From Acinetobacter apis (GTDB taxonomy: Bacteria > Pseudomonadota > Gammaproteobacteria > Pseudomonadales > Moraxellaceae), in the NCBI RefSeq assembly GCF_900197575.1, contig NZ_FZLN01000001.1, positions 496,001 to 560,000 of the forward strand: 64,000 nt of DNA, given 5' to 3'. Position numbers and translations under genes: made by a program. Below are positions 17,469 through 25,840 of this stretch, piece by piece. Below the pieces are notes generated by a model. That model was not told the DNA's origin. It made no database searches and was given only the letters and a program-made list of their open reading frames with translations. Every line of letters starts with the position of its first letter. Positions within the stretch are counted from its first letter, which is position 1.

Positions 17469-19340
17469 ATGGAATCGTTTCGTAAACTGATTAGAGGTTG
17501 GTTGGGTAAAGTATTACTTGTTTTATTCTTAATCCCTTTAGCATTAGTGGGTATTGAGGGTTATTTTGGCGGATCAAACAAAGGAGATGTCGCTAAACAA
17601 GTAAATGGACAACCAATATCAAATAAAGAGCTTGATGAACTGATAAAAGCATATCAACAACAATATTTACAATTTGTACAAGGCGATGAGTCGCTGTTAA
17701 ATACCAATGCTATCAGAGAATCTGCGCTTAATACTTTAATCGCACGTACTTTACTTTTGCAGCAAGCTGATCAACTTGGTGTAAAAATGAGTGACAGTCA
17801 ATTTGTTCAAATGCTATCGCAATTGCCTGACTTTCAGGTGGATGGTAAGTTCAGTAATGAAGTATTTGGAAACTATCTGCGCAGCAGAGGCATTACCAAA
17901 GAAATGCTTACAGCGAACTTACAGCAAGATCATGCATTAAAAATGTTGTCTGGAACGGTTTCAAATTATGCCTTAGTCAGTCCTACAGCCATTGAACGTT
18001 TTGCAGATTTACAAACCGAACAGCGTGAATTGTATTTGTCGAGCATAAAACTTGATGAGTATAAGAAAGGTATTACGATTTCAAATCAAGAAGCTGCAAC
18101 GTATTATGAGCAACATAAAAATGACTTTAGACGTAATGCCTCTGTAGACGTTGATTATGTCGTGGTTAAACCTGATATGGTGACTGCGAAAACGCCGTTT
18201 ACTGTGACCGATGCTGAGCTTCAACAAGCCTATACACAATATGTTGAAAAACAAAAGAATAGTGTGCCAAAAATCGTAAAACATATTTTGATTACACAAG
18301 ATACACGTTCTGATGCAGAAGCATTAAAGCTTGCCAATGAAATTGAAGCAAAAATTAAAGCAGGTCTATCGTTTGATGCAGCAGCAAAACAATATTCAGA
18401 AGATCCATCATCAAAAGATAAAGGCGGCTTAATTGCTGGATATCAAGCAGCAACTTTAGGTTCAGCTGAATTTGATAATGCAGTGAATGCATTACAAAAC
18501 CAAGCAGTATCACAACCTGTGAAGACAAGCTTTGGTTATCATATTATTCAAATGCATACAGAGCCTGTAAAAATTGAAAGCTTCGATGCAATGAAAGCAG
18601 CATTAACTACACAGCTTGAAAAGAGTAAGGCTGCAAATCTGTATACAGATACCGTCAACAATTTAAATGATACAGTGGTGTCAAATAATGCTTTGGACCC
18701 AATCACTGAGCAAGTTAAAGCAGCGATGGTTCAAACAGCCAATAATGTGACCTTATGGACCAAAGACCCGTATTTAAGTAATGCTGCAGTGAAAGCTAAA
18801 TTGTTTAATGACAGTGTAAAAGGTGGCGACCGCAATATTTCCACCAGTGTTCAATTGCCAGATGGCAGTAACATTTGGGTTAGAATCCGTAACTATCATG
18901 CAGAAGGCTTACAAACAGCAGAGCAAGCACAAGCTGATGTTAAAGTGAAGCTATTAAACAAAAAAGCAGCTGAATTGGCTAAAGCGAAAATTGCAACCAC
19001 ATTGGCTGCATTTAATACGCAGCCTGCTGCAGAAGTTATGGCGAAAGGCAATATTAAGTTTGAGAAAGCGGGTTTATATACTCGTCAAAATTTAAAGCAA
19101 GATATTGCGAAAGTTGCTTTTACTTTACCTGCTCCTAAAGCCGGTATGTGGTCGGTTGGTGCTGCAGATTTGGCAGATGAATTGGTTATTGTTGCTGTGG
19201 CGCAAGTCAAAGCAGACGGATTCAAGTCATTTAGCCCTGAGCAAAAACAGCAAGTTACACAAGCATATCAACAATCACGTGCAGAGCAAGAGCTTGCAGA
19301 TTATGTTGATTATTTAAAATCAACAGCAAAAATCAAGTAA
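17469..19340 (+). CDS. ppiD: Periplasmic folding chaperone PpiD
   Basis: PpiD is an inner-membrane-anchored SurA-like chaperone next to the Sec translocon exit. The 623-residue protein (E. coli: 623) has an N-terminal uncleaved anchor (about residues 13-32, VLLVLFLIPLALVGIEGYF) and a SurA_N-type region. One parvulin domain follows, starting near KIVKHILITQDTRSDAEA and ending near the SFGYHIIQ motif at about residue 360, and then a C-terminal chaperone region. It has its own start after the hupB terminator. Confidence 0.93.
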   Translation: MESFRKLIRGWLGKVLLVLFLIPLALVGIEGYFGGSNKGDVAKQVNGQPISNKELDELIKAYQQQYLQFVQGDESLLNTNAIRESALNTLIARTLLLQQADQLGVKMSDSQFVQMLSQLPDFQVDGKFSNEVFGNYLRSRGITKEMLTANLQQDHALKMLSGTVSNYALVSPTAIERFADLQTEQRELYLSSIKLDEYKKGITISNQEAATYYEQHKNDFRRNASVDVDYVVVKPDMVTAKTPFTVTDAELQQAYTQYVEKQKNSVPKIVKHILITQDTRSDAEALKLANEIEAKIKAGLSFDAAAKQYSEDPSSKDKGGLIAGYQAATLGSAEFDNAVNALQNQAVSQPVKTSFGYHIIQMHTEPVKIESFDAMKAALTTQLEKSKAANLYTDTVNNLNDTVVSNNALDPITEQVKAAMVQTANNVTLWTKDPYLSNAAVKAKLFNDSVKGGDRNISTSVQLPDGSNIWVRIRNYHAEGLQTAEQAQADVKVKLLNKKAAELAKAKIATTLAAFNTQPAAEVMAKGNIKFEKAGLYTRQNLKQDIAKVAFTLPAPKAGMWSVGAADLADELVIVAVAQVKADGFKSFSPEQKQQVTQAYQQSRAEQELADYVDYLKSTAKIK

Positions 19341-19345
19341 ATTCA

Positions 19346-19378
19346 ATAAAAAAGCATCTTCGGATGCTTTTTTATTTT
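19346..19378 (+). terminator. Rho-independent terminator of ppiD
   Basis: AAAAGCATC / GATGCTTTT with a TTCG tetraloop is followed by a T-rich run, a textbook terminator just after the ppiD stop. Confidence 0.9.
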
Positions 19379-19392
19379 TCACTATTTTAGAC

Positions 19393-19421
19393 TTGTCAGT
19401 TTTTTAAAAATAGCGTATGTT
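19393..19421 (+). promoter_or_regulatory. Promoter of the DAHP synthase leader transcript
   Basis: TTGTCA (19393-19398) and TATGTT (19416-19421) are separated by 17 bp. Transcription would begin near 19428, about 27 bases before the leader peptide start and some 300 bases before the DAHP synthase gene. Confidence 0.5.
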
Positions 19422-19454
19422 AAATTGAATTCACATTGAATAAACAAGACATAT

Positions 19455-19511
19455 ATGAACGGTGTTCAACAATTTAACATTACTTACGCATATTTTTGGC
19501 ATTTTAGATAA
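19455..19511 (+). CDS. Aromatic-rich leader peptide of the DAHP synthase gene
   Basis: An 18-codon frame encodes MNGVQQFNITYAYFWHFR. Six of 18 residues are Phe, Tyr or Trp, five of them in the last eight positions, as in the leader peptides of pheA or trp operons. The stop TAA (19509-19511) directly abuts the first strand of an RNA structure set that leads to a terminator. The ribosome binding site is weak (AACAAGAC about 7 bases upstream), which is the main doubt. Function as an attenuation sensor is inferred from composition and position. Confidence 0.75.
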   Translation: MNGVQQFNITYAYFWHFR

Positions 19512-19512
19512 T

Positions 19513-19595
19513 TGCCCAAATCGTGTGGGCATTCGAAAAGTAGGTTGCCCACCGATGTACAAAACCTGATTGGCAACCACCAATCAGGTTTTTTT
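19513..19595 (+). promoter_or_regulatory. Transcription attenuator of the DAHP synthase gene
   Basis: Five strands can be paired. Strand 1 is TGCCCA (19513-19518), strand 2 is GTGGGCA (19525-19531) and strand 3 is GGTTGCCCAC (19543-19552). The terminator is AACCTGATTGG (19563-19573) with CCAATCAGGTT (19580-19590) and a 7-T run. 1:2 and 2:3 exclude each other. Strand 3 GGTTGCC also pairs with GGCAACC (19572-19578), which breaks the terminator. A ribosome waiting at Tyr13-Trp15 leaves strand 1 free, so 1:2 forms, then 3 pairs with the terminator arm and transcription continues. A ribosome at the stop codon covers strand 1, so 2:3 forms and the terminator folds. The pairings are seen directly; the logic is inference. 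Confidence 0.8.
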
Positions 19596-19620
19596 GTTTT
19601 TATATACTGGAGATTGAGCA

Positions 19621-19704
19621 ATGAAAAACGATTTTAACTTGTTTTTTGGGTTTTACCGAGACTCTATAGATCAACACCAGACCTTGATTGAAGTAATAAA
19701 GTGA
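19621..19704 (+). CDS. Second short aromatic-rich frame before the DAHP synthase gene
   Basis: A 27-codon frame starts at an ATG with a clear GGAG Shine-Dalgarno 8 bases upstream. It begins MKNDFNLFFGFYRDSI, so residues 5-12 contain four Phe and one Tyr. It lies after the attenuator terminator and ends 25 bases before the DAHP synthase ATG. It may be a second sensor, a translational coupling frame or a decayed leader. The small hairpin GGGT-TAAC-ACCC (19705-19716) follows it. No homologue is known to me. Confidence 0.5.
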   Translation: MKNDFNLFFGFYRDSIDQHQTLIEVIK

Positions 19705-19729
19705 GGGTTAACACCCAAAAAGGATAAAT

Positions 19730-20764
19730 ATGAATACTGTAGTTTCACCTGAACGTTCGCAGCAAAAAGAAAAAAAGCTCACCACACCAGCGCAGTTGAA
19801 AGCACAATTGCCGCTGTCTACGACATTACAGCACGTGGTATTTGAGCATCGAAAAACGGTTGAAGATATTTTGGCTGGTCGAGATCAGCGTTTGCTTGTC
19901 ATCATGGGACCATGTTCAATTCATGATCCAGTTGCTGTAACTGAATATGCAACCAAGCTCAAAGCCCTGCAAGATCAAGTGCAAGAGCAAATTTTTATTG
20001 TGATGCGAGCATATATCGAAAAACCAAGAACAACGGTCGGGTGGAAAGGTTTTTTATATGATCCAAATTTAAATGAACAATGCGATTTACAAGCAGGCTT
20101 AGAACGTTCTCGCCAACTTTATATTGATTTAATTAACATTGGTATTCCACTTGCGAGTGAAATTTTAAATCCGATGGCAACAGGCTATTTTGATGATTTA
20201 ATTGCTTGGGGTGCGATTGGTGCAAGAACATCTGAATCACAAATCCACCGTGAAATTGCAAGTAGTGTGCCATTTGCGATTGGATTTAAAAATGGTACAG
20301 ATGGCTCAGTACAAATTGCTTTAGATGCGATTCAATCGTCTAAAGCACAACACGATTTCTTTGCCTTGGGTGCAGAAGGTGGTCCTGTATTACGCAGCAG
20401 TTTAGGAAATCCACATCCACATCTCATTTTACGTGGTGCCAATACAGGGACCAATTATGATGCAGCTTCGATCTTAGCAATTAAAGAGAAAGTTGGCGAA
20501 GCTATGCCTGCATTGGTGGTCGATTGTAGCCATGGCAATAGTGGAAAGCAGCCGTTAAAACAGCCTGCTATTTTAAAGCAAATTATTGCTGAACGTGCTT
20601 TAACAGGTGTTAGAGGGGTTATGGTCGAAAGTCATTTGGTGGATGGTGCACAAAAAATCACAACACAAATGATATATGGTCAATCCGTTACAGATGGTTG
20701 TTTAGGATGGGAAAAAACCGAGCAGCTTATTTTGGAGATCCAAAACGATTTAACATCGCACTAG
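19730..20764 (+). CDS. aroG: 3-deoxy-7-phosphoheptulonate synthase (type I DAHP synthase)
   Basis: DAHP synthase condenses phosphoenolpyruvate and erythrose 4-phosphate, the committed step of the shikimate pathway. The 344-residue protein has the class I alpha signatures VIMGPCSIHDPVAV, KPRTTVGWKG, GARTSESQIHREIAS and VDCSHGNSGKQP, and a full N-terminal regulatory extension as in E. coli AroG/AroF/AroH. Which aromatic amino acid inhibits the enzyme cannot be read safely, so the aroG symbol marks the family only. The gene sits behind an apparent Phe/Tyr/Trp attenuator and has a good AAGGA ribosome binding site. Confidence 0.93.
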   Translation: MNTVVSPERSQQKEKKLTTPAQLKAQLPLSTTLQHVVFEHRKTVEDILAGRDQRLLVIMGPCSIHDPVAVTEYATKLKALQDQVQEQIFIVMRAYIEKPRTTVGWKGFLYDPNLNEQCDLQAGLERSRQLYIDLINIGIPLASEILNPMATGYFDDLIAWGAIGARTSESQIHREIASSVPFAIGFKNGTDGSVQIALDAIQSSKAQHDFFALGAEGGPVLRSSLGNPHPHLILRGANTGTNYDAASILAIKEKVGEAMPALVVDCSHGNSGKQPLKQPAILKQIIAERALTGVRGVMVESHLVDGAQKITTQMIYGQSVTDGCLGWEKTEQLILEIQNDLTSH

Positions 20765-20773
20765 ATTTAAAGC

Positions 20774-20809
20774 AGGTACATGGTCTTGATAGATCATGTA
20801 CCTTTTTTT
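20774..20809 (+). terminator. Rho-independent terminator of the DAHP synthase gene
   Basis: GGTACATGGTCT pairs with AGATCATGTACC (one G-T pair) around a short loop and is followed by TTTTTTT. It lies between convergent genes and mainly serves the plus strand. Confidence 0.88.
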
Positions 20810-20811
20810 AA

Positions 20812-21186
20812 TTATAGGCCGGCTTCATAGTCAGCTTGAGTGAGTAGTTTCTCAAAATCTTCAATATGATCGGGCTTGATTTTATAAATCCAACCGTTGT
20901 GGTAGGGGTCTTCATTAATCATTTCAGGGTCATCGTCAAGTGTTGTATTGACCTCAACAACAGTGCCTGTAATAGGCATGTGAATATCTGATGCTGTTTT
21001 CACAGACTCAACTACACCAATTTGTTCAGTGGCTTGAACATGTTGACCAACTTCTGGTAATTCAACATAAACAAGATCACCTAAAGCGTCTTGTGCATGA
21101 TCTGAAATACCTGTCACAATCAATTCACCTTCAACTTTTGCCCACTCATGAGTGGCTGCATATTTGCGGTCTGTAGGATGATGCAT
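20812..21186 (-). CDS. gcvH: Glycine cleavage system H protein
   Basis: GcvH carries the lipoyl arm between the P, T and L proteins and can act in lipoate relay. The 124-residue protein has the lipoylation motif [14 protein letters not shown] with Lys63, and HEWAKVEG near the N-terminus. No gcvT or gcvP is in the neighbourhood, so the gene is a solitary copy here. It is convergent with the DAHP synthase gene. Confidence 0.94.
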   Translation of the reverse strand: MHHPTDRKYAATHEWAKVEGELIVTGISDHAQDALGDLVYVELPEVGQHVQATEQIGVVESVKTASDIHMPITGTVVEVNTTLDDDPEMINEDPYHNGWIYKIKPDHIEDFEKLLTQADYEAGL

Positions 21187-21429
21187 AATTTTTCCTAGGA
21201 TGGCAGTTCATTTTGAATCAGTGTATACAACTTCATTTTGTTTTTCATCTGCTTCTCATTTTATTGTTTTGTTAAGTAACCAAATTTATTGATATGTGAC
21301 AATCACTTGTCTAGCCTAAGCGAACAATTTATGATAAAAAAAGATCTAGTCAAAGTTTTATAAATTACAGTTGCTGGTTTTGAGAGCAACATATTATATT
21401 TTCATCAGTCTGTCAGTAAGGATGTTTAA

Positions 21430-22611
21430 ATGAAACCATTGAGTAAATTTGCAATTGCGCTGGGTCTATGTGCACCATTATTCATGAGTACAGCAACATT
21501 TGCGGAGAAAAAAATAATGATTCCAGAACAAAAATTTCTAGTTGGTACGTGGACAGGGTTGCCTGAAGGCTCAAAAGTTTCAGCACACATTGCAAGTGAG
21601 GGGATTTATACAGTCAAACTCAATGCAGATGGCAGCTTAACACCACTTGGTGAAGTGAAAATTCCTCATCCATCATGGATTACTTTTTCTAAAGATCACA
21701 AATTTGTATATGTGACCAATGAATCAGAAAATGGTGCAGTAACTGCACTTAGCCTGAATAAAGATGGCGAGCTTAAAAAAATTAATGAAGTGAGCAGTAA
21801 AGGCGATCATCCAACACATTCAACACTATCAACAGATGGTAAGTATTTGTTGGTTGCAAACTATTCTGCAGGTGGTAAAGACTCAGGCGTATCTGTGTTA
21901 CCGATTCTTGCCAATGGTGCAATTGGTGAAGTGGTACAAAATATTCTTTATCCAAAAGGCACAGGCGCTATTCCTTCGCGTCAAACATCAGGTCATGCCC
22001 ATTCAGTTACCTTTACTCCAGATGGTAAGAAACTATATGTGGCTGACTTAGGTGGTGATATTGTTCGTGTATATGACTATCAACCATCAAGCAAACAGCC
22101 TTTAAAAGCTGACCCTGCAAGCGATTTACATTTTCCTAAGGGCAGTGGTCCACGACATCTTGTTTTCGCATCACATGGTAAATTTGCGTATGTGACCAGT
22201 GAAATGTCTGCAGATGTGACTGTGTTCGAGCTGAAGAATGGCAAGTATACTGAAATCCAAAAGCAAACTTTACCTGAAAAAGATCATATCGATCACAAAA
22301 GTGCTTCTGGTTTAGCATTTTCACCAGACAATAAATTTTTATACGTAGGTAACCGTAAAGAAATTAACGAAATTGTCGGCTATAAAGTAGATGAAAAAAC
22401 AGGTCTTCTGACATTGGTTGGTCGTTACTCTAGCGGTGGTTTAGAGCCTCGTGCGTTTTCAATTGACAAATCAGGCGAATATTTGATTGTTACAAACGTG
22501 CATTCGCATACTGTGAGTCAATTTAAACGTGACAAAGTGACTGGTGCATTAACACCAACACGTGTTGCTTTACAAATTGGTCAACCTACTGATGTGAAAT
22601 TTATTCCATAA
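21430..22611 (+). CDS. Exported lactonase-family beta-propeller protein
   Basis: This 393-residue member of the YbhE/6-phosphogluconolactonase-like beta-propeller family has a clear signal peptide (MKPLSKFAIALGLCAPLFMSTATFA, cleavage before EKK). Repeated blades carry motifs such as HPSWITFSKDHKFVYVTNE, GHAHSVTFTPDGKKLYVADLG and SGLAFSPDNKFLYVGNR, spaced about 45-60 residues. The E. coli enzyme is cytoplasmic and acts on 6-phosphogluconolactone. Export implies a different substrate, perhaps a lactone produced by periplasmic sugar oxidation. That substrate is inference. Monocistronic. Confidence 0.82.
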   Translation: MKPLSKFAIALGLCAPLFMSTATFAEKKIMIPEQKFLVGTWTGLPEGSKVSAHIASEGIYTVKLNADGSLTPLGEVKIPHPSWITFSKDHKFVYVTNESENGAVTALSLNKDGELKKINEVSSKGDHPTHSTLSTDGKYLLVANYSAGGKDSGVSVLPILANGAIGEVVQNILYPKGTGAIPSRQTSGHAHSVTFTPDGKKLYVADLGGDIVRVYDYQPSSKQPLKADPASDLHFPKGSGPRHLVFASHGKFAYVTSEMSADVTVFELKNGKYTEIQKQTLPEKDHIDHKSASGLAFSPDNKFLYVGNRKEINEIVGYKVDEKTGLLTLVGRYSSGGLEPRAFSIDKSGEYLIVTNVHSHTVSQFKRDKVTGALTPTRVALQIGQPTDVKFIP

Positions 22612-22631
22612 GTATATTGATGTTGAGCAAT

Positions 22632-22662
22632 GAAAAATGCCTTCGTTTGAAGGCATTTTTTT
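22632..22662. terminator. Bidirectional terminator after the lactonase gene
   Basis: AAAATGCCTTC / GAAGGCATTTT with loop GTTT is flanked by A- and T-runs, between convergent genes. Confidence 0.9.
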
Positions 22663-24680
22663 TATTTACTGTTTGGCTTATAAAGACCGTGGTCAATCAA
22701 ATGTAAACGTAGAATTCGTCTTAATTCTAAAATAGCTTCGGGGGATTCTTGAATAGAATGTCCACCTTTAAAGATTTTTTCGGATTCTGCAGAATCTAAA
22801 TGCGCACTTTTATACGGAACAATGCCATCTGTAATCATTTTAGGGTCATCGCTGTTGGCAATGTTTCCCATAATTGAATGATATTCAAAACCTTTTTTTG
22901 GCATAATGTTTTTAGTTAATTCCATAAACTTGGACTGATAACTTAAATCGCTCGGGCCATTTTGAATAATAAAGTTGTCGATTTGTTTGGCAAAATCTTT
23001 AGGATCAATACCATCTTTAACTGAGTCTGACAATGCACTAATAAAGGCACCAGGTAAACGAATCACTTTACGTGCAACACGAGTAAACCATAAATCAGCA
23101 AAAGCAGTACCACGATGAGGTGATGCTAAAAATACTGCACGATCAAAATTGCTAATGGGTTTCATATTAATACGATCGACCACAAAAGGATCATTTTTAT
23201 ATTTATTAAATGTGTGTGATCGAATTAATTTCGAGGCAGGCTTACTGATATTGGCATTACTGACCAATAATCTTGAAATTACACCGCCCATACTGTGCCC
23301 AATTAATACAGCATCTTTTGCGGCTGGAGCTTTCGGGTCAATCTGTCCAAATGCTTGTGTCACAATGGCATAGATTTGATAGCGACTCTCAAGCATTGGC
23401 ATATTGGTTGAATAAAAGACTTGCCATACTTGATAGTGTTCACGCAGTACTTTGTCACCCATAATATCATTGGTTAACCGAATCCATGCTTCTGGACTAC
23501 TTGCCAAGCCATGAACCAATACAATCACTTTTTTATTGGGATTATAGGGTTCAAGCATATAAAGATGTGGCATGGTCAATTGTTTATCACGGTCAATCAA
23601 TGATAAATATGCAGCTCGGCCTAAATTATTATCAGCCAACCATAACCCATAAGGAGCAGAGAAATTGGCTGCAAGTGGATAAGATTTACCTTCAACCTGT
23701 AGGCTGTCAAATTGGTATGGGTCGGTAATTTTAATGCGTAATGGTGCTGCATCGAGTAAGTCTTTGACACTGGTTTTTGGTTCAGGCTCAATTGAAATTG
23801 TTGTCGATAAATATTGCGGTGAATGGATATTGGGATTCACCGATTTTTCGAACTTATGATTCAGTGTATCTAATATATATTTATTTTCTTCAGGGAGCTT
23901 ATCTTTTGGTAAAACTGTGACAAATTCTGAGCCAAAACCATCGCGACGGTTGATAGAGCGTAAGCCCGAAAAATTAAGATTATACGATGAAATAAAATCT
24001 TGAATTTTGACATTATTTAGCTGCGGAAAGCGGCTAGAGTCAATAATGTATTCGCTTTTCCCAACTTTGAAGTTGTCATTTGCTGTATTTTCTGGCTTTA
24101 ATGCAGAAGATAGCATGACCAATTTTGCTGTAGCTTGATTATAAAAGTCACGTACTTGAACTTGACGGTTGTCAAAAATACGCTGATCTGGATTTCTCTC
24201 TGTTTTGAACAAATATGCATAACTATAGCGAATACTGCGGTCAAGCATTTGCATTTCTTCAGTGATGCAATCATTTTCTACATTTGATGAAGTTTGCTTG
24301 TTTTCTGTGGCGATATATTTATCTTTCACTTTGACTTTACATGCAGCAGATTTTTCTAATGTCATGGCTTTGGCAAGATAGAGTTCACTTGCTGTTGAGA
24401 AGAATTGCTCATTAGGAATTTGTGGAATCTGTTGAATATCAGTAAGGCATGATGCTGGATCATTTGAACAAAATTTTGCTTCACGACCTGTCATAGACAG
24501 TACATTCAGGCTGGCTTCGCTAATTTTATCACGTGTTAAAATACTGTCTCGTTCATTGGTGATGGTGATGTTAAAGGCTTGTTGTTTTACACTGACCACT
24601 TGACAGGCGCTGAGTAGGAGGGTGCTCGATGTGAATAAAATAAGCAAGAATACAGGAGGTTTAGCGAAAAGATTGAGCAT
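22662..24680 (-). CDS. Alpha/beta-hydrolase lipoprotein
   Basis: A 672-residue outer-envelope protein with a lipoprotein signal (LLLSAC, Cys26). Residues about 30-370 are an uncharacterised N-terminal region. The C-terminal half is an alpha/beta hydrolase with oxyanion segment VIVLVHGLASSPEAW, nucleophile elbow IGHSMGG (Ser463), and a probable Asp and His near ITDGIVPYKSAHL and FKGGHSIQESPEA. This fits a lipase or esterase, but the substrate is unknown. It follows a second lipoprotein gene on the same strand, separated by a strong terminator, so the two are not a simple operon. Confidence 0.8.
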   Translation of the reverse strand: MLNLFAKPPVFLLILFTSSTLLLSACQVVSVKQQAFNITITNERDSILTRDKISEASLNVLSMTGREAKFCSNDPASCLTDIQQIPQIPNEQFFSTASELYLAKAMTLEKSAACKVKVKDKYIATENKQTSSNVENDCITEEMQMLDRSIRYSYAYLFKTERNPDQRIFDNRQVQVRDFYNQATAKLVMLSSALKPENTANDNFKVGKSEYIIDSSRFPQLNNVKIQDFISSYNLNFSGLRSINRRDGFGSEFVTVLPKDKLPEENKYILDTLNHKFEKSVNPNIHSPQYLSTTISIEPEPKTSVKDLLDAAPLRIKITDPYQFDSLQVEGKSYPLAANFSAPYGLWLADNNLGRAAYLSLIDRDKQLTMPHLYMLEPYNPNKKVIVLVHGLASSPEAWIRLTNDIMGDKVLREHYQVWQVFYSTNMPMLESRYQIYAIVTQAFGQIDPKAPAAKDAVLIGHSMGGVISRLLVSNANISKPASKLIRSHTFNKYKNDPFVVDRINMKPISNFDRAVFLASPHRGTAFADLWFTRVARKVIRLPGAFISALSDSVKDGIDPKDFAKQIDNFIIQNGPSDLSYQSKFMELTKNIMPKKGFEYHSIMGNIANSDDPKMITDGIVPYKSAHLDSAESEKIFKGGHSIQESPEAILELRRILRLHLIDHGLYKPNSK

Positions 24681-24737
24681 AGAATCCGAAAATAAGTCGA
24701 GTGAAATTATCTATATACGACCATCATCTATAGCAAA

Positions 24738-24766
24738 AAACAGACCGCTTCACAAGCGGTCTGTTT
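24738..24766 (-). terminator. Rho-independent terminator of the TPR-like lipoprotein gene
   Basis: A perfect 13-bp stem (AAACAGACCGCTT and complement) has a 3-nt loop. On the minus strand it is followed by a TTTTTT run. Confidence 0.9.
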
Positions 24767-24785
24767 GAACGAGCTGACTATATGA

Positions 24786-25733
24786 TCAGTTCTTAGCGGT
24801 TTTGCCACTGCCTGTTAAAGTTTCCCAAACATTAGTGCGACCTTGGGTTTGAATTTCTTTAATTAAGCGGTCTGCAACAGCAGCTTCTTCAGGATATTTG
24901 ACTTTATAATTACGTAGTGTCGTGATGGCATTACGGTTTTGTTCAAGATATAAATAGTTATTGGCAGCAGATAAATAAGCTTCTTGTACCCCAGCTTTAA
25001 TGGCTTTATCTAAATAAACAATGGCTTCACGTTGACCACCACCTTCTGATAAGTTAAAGCCAAACCAAAAGTTTACAATTGGGTCATTTGGGTTGAGTTT
25101 TAATAAACGCTGACCATATTTAAGTGCTTTAGATGTGTACTGAGAACCTAAATCTAGATTTCTTGCCATGATACTGGTTTTGAATGCACGGATTAATACA
25201 TCATATGATGCATTGTCTTTATCTGCATATGGATCTAGAAATTGGCTGGTTTGGCGCAGCTTATTTTCAAAGCCTTTACGTACATTTTTACTGCTAAATT
25301 TTGGTGGGTAGTGACGTGCTTGGCCTTCTACCAATTGAATGAAGTCATCAATTGCTGTGACATCAAGTTGGTTCGGTCCAGCAAGTGGTAAGTACTTAAC
25401 ATCTTTCCCTTTACTGTCAATTGTTGGAACAATAATACGGTTGATATCAAATGTAGTTTGTTTGGTTGGATCTTGTGGATCTGTAACAATCATTTTAGTA
25501 ACAGGTTGAGCCGCTGCTTTTTTTAAGTTGACTTCAAAGTCTGATGGTTGATCATAATCGCTTTCATTCAACACATAAAATGGTGCAGGTAATCCAGGCT
25601 CTTTAAAAATAATAGGCTCTTGGATAATATTTTCGCTTACGGTAGGGGTGCTCTTTTGTTGCGGTGTAATGCTATTACATGCTGAAAGTAACGAGGCCAT
25701 AAGTGTTGTTAATGCTATTGTTTTCAATCTCAT
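24786..25733 (-). CDS. Lipoprotein with C-terminal TPR-like repeats
   Basis: A 315-residue protein with a lipoprotein signal (MRLKTIALTTLMASLLSAC, Cys19). Its C-terminal half (from about residue 205) reads like two or three tetratricopeptide-type helical repeats (GQRLLKLNPNDPIVNFWFGFNL, EAIVYLDKAIKAGVQEAYL, YLEQNRNAITTLRNYKVKYP). Such proteins often scaffold envelope complexes. I do not recognise a named family. The next gene downstream encodes another large lipoprotein with a hydrolase domain. Confidence 0.75.
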   Translation of the reverse strand: MRLKTIALTTLMASLLSACNSITPQQKSTPTVSENIIQEPIIFKEPGLPAPFYVLNESDYDQPSDFEVNLKKAAAQPVTKMIVTDPQDPTKQTTFDINRIIVPTIDSKGKDVKYLPLAGPNQLDVTAIDDFIQLVEGQARHYPPKFSSKNVRKGFENKLRQTSQFLDPYADKDNASYDVLIRAFKTSIMARNLDLGSQYTSKALKYGQRLLKLNPNDPIVNFWFGFNLSEGGGQREAIVYLDKAIKAGVQEAYLSAANNYLYLEQNRNAITTLRNYKVKYPEEAAVADRLIKEIQTQGRTNVWETLTGSGKTAKN

Positions 25734-25840
25734 AGTTTTCTTCCAGAATTGATATTGTTTTGTTTAAAGTCATAAAATGTAAGCGTATTCGCAGTGTAAT
25801 GTAAATGAAAATACGCATACAATGTAAAGCATGTAACAAT

